Shown piece after piece: positions 22,699-34,530 of a DNA stretch of 64,000 nt. Where the stretch lies: contig MU401466.1 of the NCBI GenBank assembly GCA_022579005.1, positions 276,395 through 340,394 on the forward strand, given 5' to 3'. The position numbers and the translations under genes were made by a program. Source of the stretch: Poronia punctata (taxonomy: Eukaryota > Ascomycota > Sordariomycetes > Xylariales > Xylariaceae). The notes under the pieces are model-generated. The model was not told where the DNA came from. It worked only from the letters and a program-made list of their open reading frames with translations, and made no database searches. Numbering within the stretch: the stretch's first letter is position 1; each line of letters opens with the position of its first letter.

Positions 22699-24287
22699 CT
22701 TGGCAGTGATGAGACTGTCAAGCTGATAACCTAGTTCCTTTTGACGGGAAACTGAAGGACAAGTCGAGCAACCGATGCCGAATGCTCATTCTTCATATTC
22801 ATTCTTATACGAGCGATGGACATTACCGATTACTCGTCCACAACACTGCCAAGGTGGCGCCGCAATGACGAGAGACCTCGACCTGCCCTTTCGGACGTAG
22901 CCAAGAGTTCACCATGGTGATTCAAGCCTTGGCCTTGCTATTGTACAAAGAGACGGGACCCAGGGATATGATTGCACAATCCGCGAGGGAAGAATTCGAG
23001 GGGTCGAGGTAAGATTTAAGCAATGCAACGGTCTATAACGCGACGCGACGCTACGCAAGCAGGCAAAAGCTCCTTCTGGTACTCGTATTATCCGCTATCC
23101 CGTCTCCACAGGGATCAAATTGGAGTACCTATGTACTTCAGTCTTCTCCGGTGTCTACCTGTCCATCTACAATTGTTTTCCAGAAGTAAGGCATGCATTG
23201 ATCAAGCTAAGTGCGTCAACTGATCTTTTTATATTATTTTGTATTGTTCCACAGATGTGGTTATTTTCAGATTGCTCAAATGAGACAAATTGCTCGTTAA
23301 AAAGTACAAGACACTGGTCAAGCTTGAAAGCTAATGGATCGTGCGGGGGGAAGGGAGCAAACCCCCAACCCCACCATCCTGCTCGTGCCTGGCTTTGGAG
23401 AATTCAATCTTGGGTAGTTGCCGGTTTCAATTAACACCGGGGACACGTACATCACATATAAAAAAGTAAAATGGAAATGGCTTTCCTTTTCAACTCGGGG
23501 AGCTGAAACGAAACAGCAGATATATACACTTATCAATTATGTTTTTCAAACAACCATGCACATGAATGCTGGCTGACGCTCTCCCACCAGAGGTGCAGAC
23601 ATCCTAGATGAAAAAAAAATCCAACGTTCCAGACACTTGGTAACGGACGCACGTCGGCGATGTAACCTGACAGATACCCCAAGCTCCGGATAACATAATC
23701 ATACATTTTTTTCGTAGGACAACGACCTCGTATAAGGTTTGTGTCCCTCTAGTCTACCGTAGTGTATCTGCGTCAGTAAGCTTAATCTTTTAGTACCTAC
23801 ATTAGGCTGTCTTTGAGATTGAGCAAAAAGAACTAATCAACTTGGGGAAAGTCTGCCGAAGACATAAAGCTTCTACCTAGTCCAGGTACCCATATTATAC
23901 CTAAGATTAGATTTCTTAGTAGGTATCTTGAATTTCTACTCCCACCATATCTTGCTCGGAGAGCTGTTGGTGTGAACTGTTGGGAAGTATACTCGACCCA
24001 AAGAGACACGAGATAATGTTTACAGGTGGATCGTGGAACCCCGACCACCCCCACGAACCACCTAAAGCTAGATTGGGGGACTGGCATGGACTGGCAACTG
24101 GGTCTCGGGTGTCTTTATCCCCTATTCGGACTTACCTTTCAGGGGTTACGCCCCTTATCTGCAGGGATGTCTATCAAAAGCCCGGGGAAGTTGATCTTCA
24201 CCGCTTCGAATTTCAAAGTGGTTCAACTGAGAAACCAGTCGCTTTTTTTGTTGTTGTTGGTGACTTTCCACGACAACGCCTTACAAT
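22699..24287. other. Divergent intergenic region
   Basis: This region of about 1.6 kb separates the peptidase gene (-) from the transporter gene (+) and should hold both promoters. No supported gene or RNA was found; open frames around 23020-23430 and 23980-24300 lack recognisable content. Confidence 0.45.
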
Positions 24288-26146
24288 ATGAGCGACGATA
24301 AGCATCTCGAGAAGAAGGAGTTGGAAGTAAGTATCCATCCACTTGGCACGGCAATGTGTTGGAAACATAATTAAAAAATCCTGGCCATGGCATGGCACGC
24401 TTACTATCAAGAAGCTTGGTTTCTGGGATAAGCATTAATTAGGGAGATATGCTAACTGGAATCAACGTAGGGGTTGGAAGAAAACGTGAGCATTGGCCAT
24501 GTCGATGCCCCCGCGACTGAAGCTGAGCGGGCACTCAAGTGGAAACAAGACAAGCGGGTAAGTGATGAACGAAGGCGTGGCGTACCCGACAAGGCTCGGC
24601 TCTAAGACCGACTCGGACTCTTTGAAAGAGAATTTCCTTTCCATCTTCAACTCTCGCTAACTGAACAGTTCAGATTATACCCCTATCTGCAGGCATTTAC
24701 TTCCTCTGCTATCTGGACAGGTCCAACATTGGCAATGCCAAGATCTTGAACGCCGCCACGGGCGATGATCTCATGACAGAGGCGAATATCACGAACTCAC
24801 AGTTCTCTATTGCGCTTTTCATCTTTTTGGTCGCTTATGGACTGTTCGAGGTTCCTTCTAATATCTTGTTGAAGAAGTTTCGTCCGTCGAGATGGATTGC
24901 CTTTCTCATGTTCTCGTGGGGTGCGTTGACTGTTGGGCTTGGGGGTATTCATAACTATGCTACCCTTACTGTTGTCCGGTTCCTACTCGGTGTGTTTGAA
25001 GCGTGAGTTTTTGTCCCCATGACGGAAAAAAGGAAATAACCGTTAACCCGTTTGCAGTGGGCTGTTCCCCGGCTTAGTCTACTACCTGACATTCTGGTAC
25101 AAATCCGATGAGCGCAGTATAAGAGTCGCCCTGATCCTCGCATCAGCAACCCTAGCCGGTGCATTCGGCGGCGCTATAGCCTATGGAATTGGCCACATGA
25201 ATAAAGCGGGCGGACTTTCGGCCTGGCGTTGGCTTTTCATCATCGAGGGCATACCTTCCTTGCTCTCGGCTTTCTTCGTCTGGTTCTTTCTTCCAGACTT
25301 TCCGGAAGACGCGAAATGGTTGACTGTCCAAGAGAGAGACCTAGCCGTTCACCGCCTAAGACTCGAGGGGAGTAAGGGGATGAATGAAAGTATGACTTGG
25401 ACAGAGGCAAAGGAGACTTTGACGGATTGGAGACTTTGGGGACATTATGTTGTTTATTTTGGAATTTCGGTTCCGTTCAGCTCACTCTCGCTGTTTACGC
25501 CTTCGATTACCGCTGGCTTGGGATATGATAGTTTGAGGGCGCAGTTGATGACCGTTCCGCCCTATGCTGTGGCGTATGGTAAGTAAACTCACGCAGAGTC
25601 CTGTCCCCAAATACCTAACCTAGACTCTCGAGACCTTGCTGTTGGGAATCCGAAATGCTGACTTGCATCTACCTAGTGGTTCAAATCTTGACCTCTTGGT
25701 CCGCTGACCACTTCAACGAGCGCGGTCTGCACTCGGCTGCCATGGCTCTCATCGGAGCCATCGGCTTTCTCATATCAGCCGTCTTGCCAGCAGATGCCTA
25801 TCTCTCCCGCTACGGTGGCCTCATTATCGCGGCGTCGGGTGCCTTCGCCTGTATCCCCCCGCTCTTGGGCTGGTTATCGTCCAATATCTTCAGCACCGCG
25901 TCGGTGGGCATGGCTATCGCGCTGAATATCGGACTAGGCGGCGCGCCGGGACAGATTGTCGGCGTGTTCATATATAAAGCTGATGAAGCTGTACGCGGCT
26001 ACCCGACCGGGCATTGGACTAATGCCGCTCTGCTATTCATGGTTGCGGTTGGTGGTGTTTTGCTCCGGTTTTATTACGCGTGGAGGAATAAGAAAATACT
26101 CAGGGAACGGCTGGATGGTCAGGAGGTTAGGTTGTTCAAGTACTAG
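24288..26146 (+). CDS. MFS transporter, Dal5/anion:cation symporter (ACS) type
   Basis: This twelve-helix major facilitator transporter belongs to the allantoate permease-like group and probably imports a small organic anion or vitamin-like acid; the substrate cannot be read from sequence. Five exons (24288-24326, 24471-24557, 24674-25002, 25058-25578, 25677-26146) give 481 residues. Exon 3 opens with the first helix and the signature LDRSNIGNAKI. EVPSNILLKKFRPSRWI supplies the loop 2-3 motif, and GLFPGLVYY, WRWLFIIEG and PDFPEDAKWL are further family hallmarks. The C-terminus ends in a short basic cytoplasmic tail. The first 40 residues, encoded by two small exons, are hydrophilic and cytoplasmic. 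The splice after KWKQDKR was chosen because it joins directly to IIPLSAGIYFLCYLDRSN. Confidence 0.92.
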
Positions 26147-26575
26147 AATAGACTAGAGGGGCGCTGCTGCAGGACTTATGAAGTCATCATCTTGCCGCTT
26201 AGTTGAATACTTGGGTAGTCGTTCTACGGCAATTTTAGTACTCATCCCCGTAGCTAATTGGCGGTGCATAATGTCCATGAATTGTTGCCAGACCATACAT
26301 ATACCGCAGAGGACAATAATGGATCAGGAGATATGCTGCGGCGGCATCAGCTATGTGCCTATATTGGTCTTAATACAATACGCATTACTGCCTCAGACTC
26401 GATAAGAGTGAAAATACAGAAAAGAGACCTAGGTATATTTTTTTCTATTCCGTCTCAGATACTAAACATGATTACACGCCAAAACAAGACAGGATATAGG
26501 CAGGTAGCTATGTTAACACCAATAGTATCGACCTTGGGGACCACTAAATCCTACATATTTGGTGCCTGTCCATTA
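26147..26575. other. Convergent intergenic region
   Basis: The transporter gene and the POT1/Cdc13-like gene end towards each other. No gene is seen in these 429 bases. Confidence 0.5.
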
Positions 26576-29500
26576 TCACCTGCGAGGTACCTCTAGCTCG
26601 GGCTTTCTCGCGTTTATAATGCTCCGATTGGCCTGTTCTAGCTTCCCTATAGCCTTAATATCGAGTAAGCCAAGCCATTCACGGAGGTAAGACACGTAGA
26701 GCGTCTCCTTCTCGTTATATTCGACCGGCGGTCCGTTAACCTGGGGCGGCTCGTCTTCTTTGTCAAAGACGGCCCAACTGGACCCCTCGTTCGTCTTGAG
26801 CCCGAAACCTTTATTGGCCAGGGATACGACGGTGAAATTTCGGAGAAGTACGATGTCACCGGCATTGATTACCGGAAGTGTGTCCATGTACGGTCGATAA
26901 ATGCGCACCTCGGCAACGTTGTATGGCCCGATCGAGTGGTCTGCGATAGTGAACGACATCATGAATTCCCGTGGCCCACGCTTAGCTCGCCGCGGTTCTG
27001 GAGGCTGCATGACGGCAACGGCAATCACATCTAGCGACTTGGTCAGGTGCTGGCGCAGATTCTTAAGCGACGTGCAGTCTGGAAGCTCGTCTCGCAAATG
27101 GCGGGCGAGCTGTAGCTTGGCCGATGTCATAGAATAGCTGTCCTCCTCAGCCGGCACCGGCTGGCTGCCAAACGAGGCCCGAGCAAGTTGCAGGCTGGAT
27201 TCATCCCTTTCGGGCGTCTGGCTGAGGTGCGTGTCGAGCATTCGAAACGCATGAGAGCGGCGCCTTTCGGTGGGCGTGGCACTGCCTCTCACTGATCGCC
27301 TAGACGCGTTCGCCACTCGAGCCAGATGCACGCTAAGATCGTCTTGTGACGAGATGTCGGAAAATGCACGAGACTGGCGCCGCTGGCTGGGTGTAACGGC
27401 GCTTCTTACTGTTCGCCTCGAAGCATTGGCAACCCGGGCCAAATGCACGCTGGGGTCATCTTGTGACGACACATCGGACAATGCAGAGCGGCGCCGCTGG
27501 ATGGGGGTGGCACTACCTCTTATAGTTCGCCTAGAAGAGTTTGCCGCTCGAGCCAGGTGTACGCTGGGGTCCTCTTGTGACGAAACATCAGAGTTTCCCG
27601 CCTGGCTGCTTGGGCTCTTGGCGAAGTTCCTCATCAGCTGCGCAGATACTCGGGTAGATGGTGACACGATTGCCTCTTGGTCCATGCGCGCCGTCCGCTT
27701 GGATGGTTCTCGGCTGTCGTGTTTCTTTCCTCTCGCCGAGGCGGAGACTTCCTGCATCAGCTGTGTATGTACAGCTTCGTATATCTCTCGTACAGTGCGG
27801 TTCTCGAGTTGAGAGTGTTCCAAGACACTAGCCTGGAGTTCCTCGTCGATGTCCGTGTGTGACATGAAGGACATGTCCACATCCCATATGCTAGAGTCGC
27901 CATCTTCCGATATATTCTCAGCTCCCGCTTCTGCATCGCTCTCTTCTTCGCCTTCGAAGTTAGCCACAGGAGATGAAGGCGCCAAAGGTGGCTGGTCTTG
28001 GTGTTGTAAGTCTAGGCCGACCTCTTCCGTGTGCTGTGCATCCCGTTGTTCCATGTAGAGGTGGATTTCTCTCTGCAAATACTCATCCAACTCTGCGATT
28101 TCCTGTACACCCCGTTGTTCCATATACAGACGGATCTCCCGCTGCAAATGTTCATCTAACTCTGCCATCTCTTGCAGGCCCAGTTGTTCCATGTACAGGC
28201 GAATTTCCCGCTGTAGACTCTCATCAGGCGCTACCACCTCGGCTGTGTCTTCATCAGCAGCTGGCTCGCGCGGGTCCGTGGACGTACGCATCTTGACGGA
28301 TCGGTGAATGTCTGTCTGTGTGTCTGTCTGTGTGTCTGTCTGTGTGTCTGTCTGTGTGTCTGTTTGGCTCTCCACTTGATGGTCCATGTGAATGTTGGTG
28401 TTGTCCACTTGGGTATTTGCAGGAGTAGGGACCTGCAGAACCGAGTCCACAGGTTTTGAAGTTACCTGGGCCGTATCAAAGGCCGGGATAGCCTCTTCAA
28501 CTCGGGGGTGAAGTGCCAAATTTAATTGTGGGGCCTCATTGGTTGTTATTGCAGGTGCAGGTGGTGGGGTCAATGACACGTCAACGGTTCTTTCCTCTTC
28601 GAGCACGACTTCATGAGGTTTTCCTTCCTGGGGCGTGCTTGGTTCCTTGTGCTGGTCTTCTTGTAGTTTGGCTCCACTAGCATTGGTGGACCCGGTTGGC
28701 GGCAGTCCTTGCACGGTTGTTTCTACCACTCTATCTGTCGGTACGGACTTGGGCACCTCCTTGCGGGCGATATTAGCAGCCTCGTTATCGACCGCTTGAC
28801 TTAGCAACTCAAGACCATCGGCTGCGGAAGTGGGCATCTCGGTAGCACCGTCGCCCTGAAGAGTATCCTGACCGGACCCATTGAGGTTCTCCTGGCGGTA
28901 TCCCTCATCTGATAGCACCATTGATGTATCACGTTGAGGGCTAGGGGTCCTGATCGGTGGTTCATTTCGTTCCGGTTCGGGCTGAAACGCGTGCGCAGGA
29001 TGTATGTCCTCATCTGCTGGTTGACTCATTTCGCAATCCGCCTGTCCATATTCATGTATAGACCGCCGGTCCTCTTCGCCTTCTGGTAGTTTGTCTCCGT
29101 GGGTAGCAGCCTGCTCCCTTTTTTCAGGGTTATTAATGTATCCGCTCACGCCATCAGTATTTTCATTTGTGTCCTGATGAACCTCTTCTCCCTGAACTTC
29201 TCTTGCATCTTTGGTTTCCGTTTCTTGGCCCGGGGTTGACAGATTTTGAATACTTTGGCTCGCACTATAAAGTTCGCCGTCGTCAGATGCAGAATCATAA
29301 GATTGTTCTGAAAACGAGTCGGGGTTATCGCTTTGACTCTCGTCTTTTGGAAGGTGAGCCCACCGATTCGGGGCTACGGGAGAGCCTTGTTGCTGGCCAC
29401 TAGTATGCATGTTATTACCCTCATTCTGGGCTTCATCCTCTTCGTCCTCTTCTCCGCCTTCGTCCTCAGACGATGAAATTAAATCAATAACTGTAGGGTT

Positions 29501-31681
29501 CTGCCGTACCGCAGGCTGAGGAGCAGGCCCAGTTCTCTCCTGAGTCATTCCATCGTCACTCTCTTCCTCATCGAACATTTCATTCTGCTCATAGTCGTCT
29601 TCGTCCCAGCTCTCTCCATCGTCAAATTCAGGTTCCAAGGGATGTGGCCGAAGATCTTCATCGTGGCTGTCGTCCTCGTCATCCGACGGCTCCTCGTAGT
29701 TCCTCGTATCATAGTCGATACCTATCTCCTCTGCATCATATTCTGGCTCGTCCTCGTCAGAGTATACCGCGTCAGCTTCGTCCTCGACTTCGGCGTCTTC
29801 ATAGATGTCGAGGGGATAGGCGCGACCACTATCCAGGGTATCCTCAATCGCCATCGGGTCGGGTGAGTCGCCATCGCCGGACTCGCTCTCGTTGATGACA
29901 ACTGCCTGTCCATGCTTATCATCATCCAGGCTATCCAATCGATCCATCGGGGAGATCCTAGGAGCATGGGTATCGGGTTGGTTAACCGCTGCCCATGAGC
30001 TGGGCTCGGGGCCACCTATTGTGGGAATTTCGGCGGTTTGTTCGGCCACCTGGACGTGCTGAGACATAGAGACGTCGACCAAGTAACTCGGTGGGTAGTT
30101 TGTATGGGCACCGTCATTCAGGTGCTGAGGATCAGGCTCTTGGGACATGTCAAGAGGAGGGTTGAGCGTGGTAGGGGGAACACGATTGGCAATGTCGCCT
30201 ATACCATCATCCGTAGGGATCTCCTGTTGATGTATATCTGTACTAGCCTTGTGGATCGTATTGATACCCTCAGTTGCGTCTAACTGAGCGGGCGGTCCGC
30301 TAAAATTGTCCTGGTGTAAATCTCGATATATGTCCGCTTCCTCGTCTTGCGGATGAGTTGGTGCCAGCGGTTGTTGCGGCCCGTGCGGAGATGGGACGAT
30401 GCCCGAGTTATATGGTCCAGATTCCGACTTGTATTCAGTGAAACCAGCTCCTGGGTGGGTAGTCAACAGAGCGGTGCCGGAAGGGACGCTCGGCGGAGGG
30501 GGGCTGGCTTTGCCAACAGCCGTTGACGCTTCCTCTATTCTCTCTAGATTGCCATCGACTAAAGGTTGTTGCTCTATTTCCGAGGCTACTGCTAAATCTC
30601 TAGGCTGGTCAGCGGAAGCGTCACTCGTCTGTTTATGGCGGTTCGCCACTGTATCCAGTTCGGTTCTGGCGGAGGGCTGAGATGGCTCTGTTGGTAGACT
30701 TTGCTCATCTCCCGCATCTAATCCGCTCGAAGTAGCGGGATGCTGCACATTATGGAGAGGTGACGAAGCTGCAGTCTCCGGTGGAGGCGACTGGTCAAGT
30801 TCCATTGTTTGGCATCCATCGTCTACCATGCTACCCCGGACCCGAGAACCGACGTCGTCATCGATGCTCACAGGCGACGGGACAGAAGGTTCCGGGCTTG
30901 GAGAACGTTCAGCATAGCGCCAAGAATTGCTACCCCATCCAAATCTAGTTCGCTTACGCCCTTTTCCAATGACACCGCCGTCGTCCTCGAAGATGTCGAA
31001 GTCTTCGAATAAAGAGCCATATGACATCCTTGCCCTCTTGAGAAAGGCTGGAGACGCGAATTCACCGTTATTCAGCCTCGCCGCATTCGCTTCCCGAATC
31101 GGGGACTTGGGCGCAATGGGGAAGAGAACAGGAGAAGAGATTGTGGTATTTAGGGGGCCGGATTGGGTGGCAGGTGGGGTGTTGACGGGACAGATTACGG
31201 ACTCGGATTCGACAAGTGGTCGGTCATCGTCGGCTTGTACGTCAACAACGACGATATCATTCTCTCCAGTCTCAGCCCTGGTTATCTTCAGCCAAAGTTT
31301 CGCAGAGTACACCAGTCTCCATCCAAGAGTCGCTCCGGGGAGACTCTGCCGCCTGTTCACTTCTTCAGCCTCCCATGTCGCACCGTCTAAGCTTAAGAGG
31401 ACTTGGTCGTTGCTGCCCAGCGCACAGTTCCCGGCAGCTTTAGCAGCTCTACCAGTAAAGTGTATTCGCACTTGGCCTTTGTTACGGCGAAGACGGAAGT
31501 CGGCCTCGGCGAGGTTGAAAGCAAATGTTTCGCTGACGGAGTTATACGGCCAGGTAATAGTGACAATACCACGCACCGCGTTGATGGACGGGTCGTGAAG
31601 CTCAGGGGAGAGTTGGGCGATCGGTATCACACTCGAAACCTCGTGTGAGGGTAGCAAAGTCGGGGTGTCCGCTTTGTCCAT
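26576..31681 (-). CDS. Large acidic protein with C-terminal POT1/Cdc13-type telomeric single-strand DNA-binding domain
   Basis: This single-exon gene encodes 1701 residues from ATG at 31681; the frame runs three codons further upstream, but only to a GTG. The last 180 residues resemble the telomeric single-stranded-DNA-binding OB fold of POT1/Cdc13 proteins, with segments such as LDVIAVAVMQ, GPREFMMSFTIAD, AGDIVLLRNFTV and GFGLKT. The first 150 residues form a separate ordered region (VRGIVTITWPY, DFRLRRNKGQVRIHF, LSLDGATW) that could be another OB fold. The centre is long, acidic and low in complexity. It contains a TDTQ run (about residues 1103-1125), three 23-residue repeats (LYMEQ core, about 1155-1212) and three to four 37-39-residue repeats with SSQ(D/E)D (about 1360-1480). 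A role in telomere end protection is inferred from the family. Confidence 0.8.
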   Translation of the reverse strand: MDKADTPTLLPSHEVSSVIPIAQLSPELHDPSINAVRGIVTITWPYNSVSETFAFNLAEADFRLRRNKGQVRIHFTGRAAKAAGNCALGSNDQVLLSLDGATWEAEEVNRRQSLPGATLGWRLVYSAKLWLKITRAETGENDIVVVDVQADDDRPLVESESVICPVNTPPATQSGPLNTTISSPVLFPIAPKSPIREANAARLNNGEFASPAFLKRARMSYGSLFEDFDIFEDDGGVIGKGRKRTRFGWGSNSWRYAERSPSPEPSVPSPVSIDDDVGSRVRGSMVDDGCQTMELDQSPPPETAASSPLHNVQHPATSSGLDAGDEQSLPTEPSQPSARTELDTVANRHKQTSDASADQPRDLAVASEIEQQPLVDGNLERIEEASTAVGKASPPPPSVPSGTALLTTHPGAGFTEYKSESGPYNSGIVPSPHGPQQPLAPTHPQDEEADIYRDLHQDNFSGPPAQLDATEGINTIHKASTDIHQQEIPTDDGIGDIANRVPPTTLNPPLDMSQEPDPQHLNDGAHTNYPPSYLVDVSMSQHVQVAEQTAEIPTIGGPEPSSWAAVNQPDTHAPRISPMDRLDSLDDDKHGQAVVINESESGDGDSPDPMAIEDTLDSGRAYPLDIYEDAEVEDEADAVYSDEDEPEYDAEEIGIDYDTRNYEEPSDDEDDSHDEDLRPHPLEPEFDDGESWDEDDYEQNEMFDEEESDDGMTQERTGPAPQPAVRQNPTVIDLISSSEDEGGEEDEEDEAQNEGNNMHTSGQQQGSPVAPNRWAHLPKDESQSDNPDSFSEQSYDSASDDGELYSASQSIQNLSTPGQETETKDAREVQGEEVHQDTNENTDGVSGYINNPEKREQAATHGDKLPEGEEDRRSIHEYGQADCEMSQPADEDIHPAHAFQPEPERNEPPIRTPSPQRDTSMVLSDEGYRQENLNGSGQDTLQGDGATEMPTSAADGLELLSQAVDNEAANIARKEVPKSVPTDRVVETTVQGLPPTGSTNASGAKLQEDQHKEPSTPQEGKPHEVVLEEERTVDVSLTPPPAPAITTNEAPQLNLALHPRVEEAIPAFDTAQVTSKPVDSVLQVPTPANTQVDNTNIHMDHQVESQTDTQTDTQTDTQTDTQTDIHRSVKMRTSTDPREPAADEDTAEVVAPDESLQREIRLYMEQLGLQEMAELDEHLQREIRLYMEQRGVQEIAELDEYLQREIHLYMEQRDAQHTEEVGLDLQHQDQPPLAPSSPVANFEGEEESDAEAGAENISEDGDSSIWDVDMSFMSHTDIDEELQASVLEHSQLENRTVREIYEAVHTQLMQEVSASARGKKHDSREPSKRTARMDQEAIVSPSTRVSAQLMRNFAKSPSSQAGNSDVSSQEDPSVHLARAANSSRRTIRGSATPIQRRRSALSDVSSQDDPSVHLARVANASRRTVRSAVTPSQRRQSRAFSDISSQDDLSVHLARVANASRRSVRGSATPTERRRSHAFRMLDTHLSQTPERDESSLQLARASFGSQPVPAEEDSYSMTSAKLQLARHLRDELPDCTSLKNLRQHLTKSLDVIAVAVMQPPEPRRAKRGPREFMMSFTIADHSIGPYNVAEVRIYRPYMDTLPVINAGDIVLLRNFTVVSLANKGFGLKTNEGSSWAVFDKEDEPPQVNGPPVEYNEKETLYVSYLREWLGLLDIKAIGKLEQANRSIINARKPELEVPRR
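27250..27600. repeat. Coding tandem repeats, about 114-117 bp units
   Basis: Three close copies plus a degenerate fourth encode units beginning S-D-(V/I)-S-S-Q-(D/E)-D and containing VHLAR and RR(T/S)(V/I)R. They lie within the POT1/Cdc13-like gene. Differences between copies are mostly point substitutions. Confidence 0.85.
28040..28225. repeat. Coding tandem repeats, 69-bp unit, three copies
   Basis: The word GTTGTTCCAT or a close variant recurs at 28045, 28114 and 28183, giving a 69-bp period. Each unit encodes 23 residues with LQREI(R/H)LYMEQ, predicted helical. Confidence 0.9.
28309..28364. repeat. TGTCTGTCTGTG microsatellite within coding sequence
   Basis: A 12-bp unit repeated about four to five times is read on the minus strand as repeated Thr-Asp-Thr-Gln. 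Because the unit is a multiple of three, copy-number change keeps the frame. Confidence 0.95.
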
Positions 31682-34530
31682 ATCGGTCACATTTTCTGAA
31701 AGGTATCGTGGTCGAAGTCGTACTCGAAGTCGTGGCTACGTGAATGGGACGTAGCAGTTAAGATGTTTTAGACTCTCGGCTAGCGAGGTTGGCTCGAATA
31801 GTTGATAAATACTGGGACGGCACACCATATGTAGATACTGTCGTTCTTCGATATTTGCCTCCGCGAAAATCGGAGAAATCGTTCTCCCACCTTTTGTGTC
31901 TATCCGACGCGGCAAACAAAGCCGACAGATGTTGGGCAGAAACAAACAAGACTCAGAATTGCTGTTTGCCGCCACATAAAGCAGCTGATGATGTCTGGTC
32001 TACAACGACTACTCTCCGCCTACTGGTAGATGACTCCCTACTTTTGCTCACTCCCATTGGGCCAGCTAGGAGGCTAGCTAGGGAGAAGCTCGAAAAACTT
32101 AAATGTGGTGCCTCCTGTCTTGACCGCTTCAGGTTCTGTTGGTAGGGAGGAGCCACAGCTGTTTCAGCCACTCTCACTTTCCAAGGTCCCCAAAAAAACA
32201 TTACAGAGTCAGGCATGATGCGGCCCGTCTCGTATTTGAGCCGCAACCCTACCTCCTGTGTGGAGAATTTGTCTGACAGCTGTGACGGCCCGCTGAGGCC
32301 GGGGTTCCTACCCCCTCAAATTTGATGGAGGGCTGTACTCGTACACGTACTCTCAGAAACATTAGGTAACACACGTAGGTAACGGAGCTATTTCGATTTA
32401 TCCAATCAGGACTTGTCTGTACGGCCGCAAGCGGATGAAATCAAACTCACGCAAGAGTCAGTCCGTTTATGATTTCTTCCAATTCTGAACTCCATCACAG
32501 TCTCACCATCACCATCCGGACACTGAAACGGCCCTCGCCACCCTGATATTTGACAAGTGCCGCATACTTCTGTAGTATTAGGAATCCCTATTTTAAGACC
32601 GTGTATGATCAGAGTACGTCCTACCGTTAGATGCCCTCGCTTGGACGCGCAACTACTACGGAGGCATATGAAGTGGGAGTTGACAGGAAAAGTTAACTTG
32701 TCCAAGTGCATCAACGGGAGATTGAAAACCACTCGGATTTTCTGACTGGCGGTTGGACTATCGTCTTCACACCTGTAGGTACGACTCACGAGCACCGCTA
32801 CAGATGTAAATGGTTGCCCTTCTAGTTATTTGTACAACCACATTCACGCGACAATTTCTGCGCAAAGCCAGGCTAGATTTAAAACATGCTATACCTTGTG
32901 CTCCTCGTCGGATTTTAAAGGCAGCGTTGAAACGATATATGGCGAAATATACTCCCAGGTCTCTATTGGCCAGTGCAATTCTCGGCGACAATTTCTGTCC
33001 GGATTTTGACCGTTATGCAGGTGATAAGTGATGAGACTCTCGGACAAATCGTTCTCCCCCCTCCTCACATGTGGTGGTATCGCGCTATGCGATTGGCATT
33101 TGAATATACGTGGTCTGCTGGTGGGTGGCAGTACGACAAACGTTGATAGAGAATCTTACGGAAGGTCCTTGGTTGAACCTACTCCGATGAAGGTGGTTGT
33201 AGAGAGTCGAAATCAAAGACCCGTAGTTGAGTTATGTCTCCACGCACTTATAGTAGGTTGGTGTGGTCTACAACTACTTGAACGCCATGGCCACTTGGAG
33301 GGCGGTGAGCTCAAACTCCCAACTATGCTGATGGGTTTGGTCGGCATTCGAAACCAGCAAAAAAGGGTTGAAGACACGTATCAGTACTGTATGTGGTATA
33401 TCGTACGGCTTGCGTCGGATGGTGATGTGAGAGCGGTGTGCCGTAATTATTCGGTGTCTAGCCCGCGAGACCCGGGAAAAATAGGCACCTCGGTCCCTCG
33501 GGTTTCGGAACTGTTCTAACAGGCGGGCAACAATGTACGTGCAGATTACATCTATGTACACGTAGAAAGTCTATCGCGTACGACCAAGGTTACGCTGCAT
33601 ATGCGTTTAAGGCTTTTGCTTCATGCCCTTTATGTGCTGGAAATGGTAGCCACCAGTCCCCATAGCAATTTAGAAGCAATGCCATTGCTACACGTAGATT
33701 TCTCAGCTGCCCTGGACAACACGGGTGAATGTTGTTTCTACCGCGGCTTGTCCTGCAATCGGTCCGCTACTCAGTATTATTTGCATATGATCGATTACGT
33801 CGTGCTTTTGTCTGGATCTAATAGGGAGTTTAATCCCATCTCCCTCCATCTACAGGTTGCGGAACATGGATAGACTGGCCCTCAGCATACCTACCTACAA
33901 CTAGGCATAAACAAGTACATCTCTGCTGTCTTCAACCTCGAAACAAAGGTGGCACTTGTTTTTAGGTTTCGCAGTTGGGTGTATACGTACATGTACCTAT
34001 AATTTTCATCCTTGGTTCGGGTGAGTAGCAGATAGAACACCAGAGTAAAAGACAGTTGCTACCTATTACAAAACAAACCTGAGGCAGCTGGTGTAAACAC
34101 TTAGTAAGCAGTAGGTAGTTGCCTAAACGTGTGCACGTGCCTACCTAGGTCCAAAACCGACTTGACGTCATAACAACAGTGTTTGGTTCAAGAGAAGCAA
34201 GAGATGCTATCTTTCGACCTGGCAGCCTGGCACGCCTGGTCGGGTGAGTAGCTGTGGCCCCTAGACATACCTACTGCCCAGTGGCAAGGAGCTCTTGGCT
34301 AGTGCAATGGTTAGAAAAGGCCGTCTAGCAAATCAAATAGTAGGCTACTACGAGTAAGGTAGGGGCAAACCCTTCGTGAAGTTCGTGGTCCCCTCGACCA
34401 GCGCGACTAGTGGCCCAGTGACTCCATACCTGCATATGTACCTACAATGCTACTAGGGACCTGACCAAAATACGCCTCTACACGTAAACCGTAGTAAACC
34501 CGGCACCCGGGTATTACATTATAAAACAAA
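31682..34530. other. Gene-poor region on the left side of the A/T-rich block
   Basis: No gene could be supported in these 2.85 kb. Frames at 31789-32145, 32406-32795, 33028-33519 and 33601-33873 have no recognisable domain. TACCTACC-type words appear near 33890 and 34140, and TACTCGTA or its complement at 32336 and 34349. Composition is normal until about 34,515, where it changes abruptly. Confidence 0.45.

Noticed and set aside
33028..33873. Two open frames on the plus strand (163 and 90 codons) in the gene-poor region beside the A/T-rich block.
   Set aside because: No recognisable domain, no plausible splice partner, and codon content looks random; short 13-bp words repeated nearby were not enough to define a repeat.
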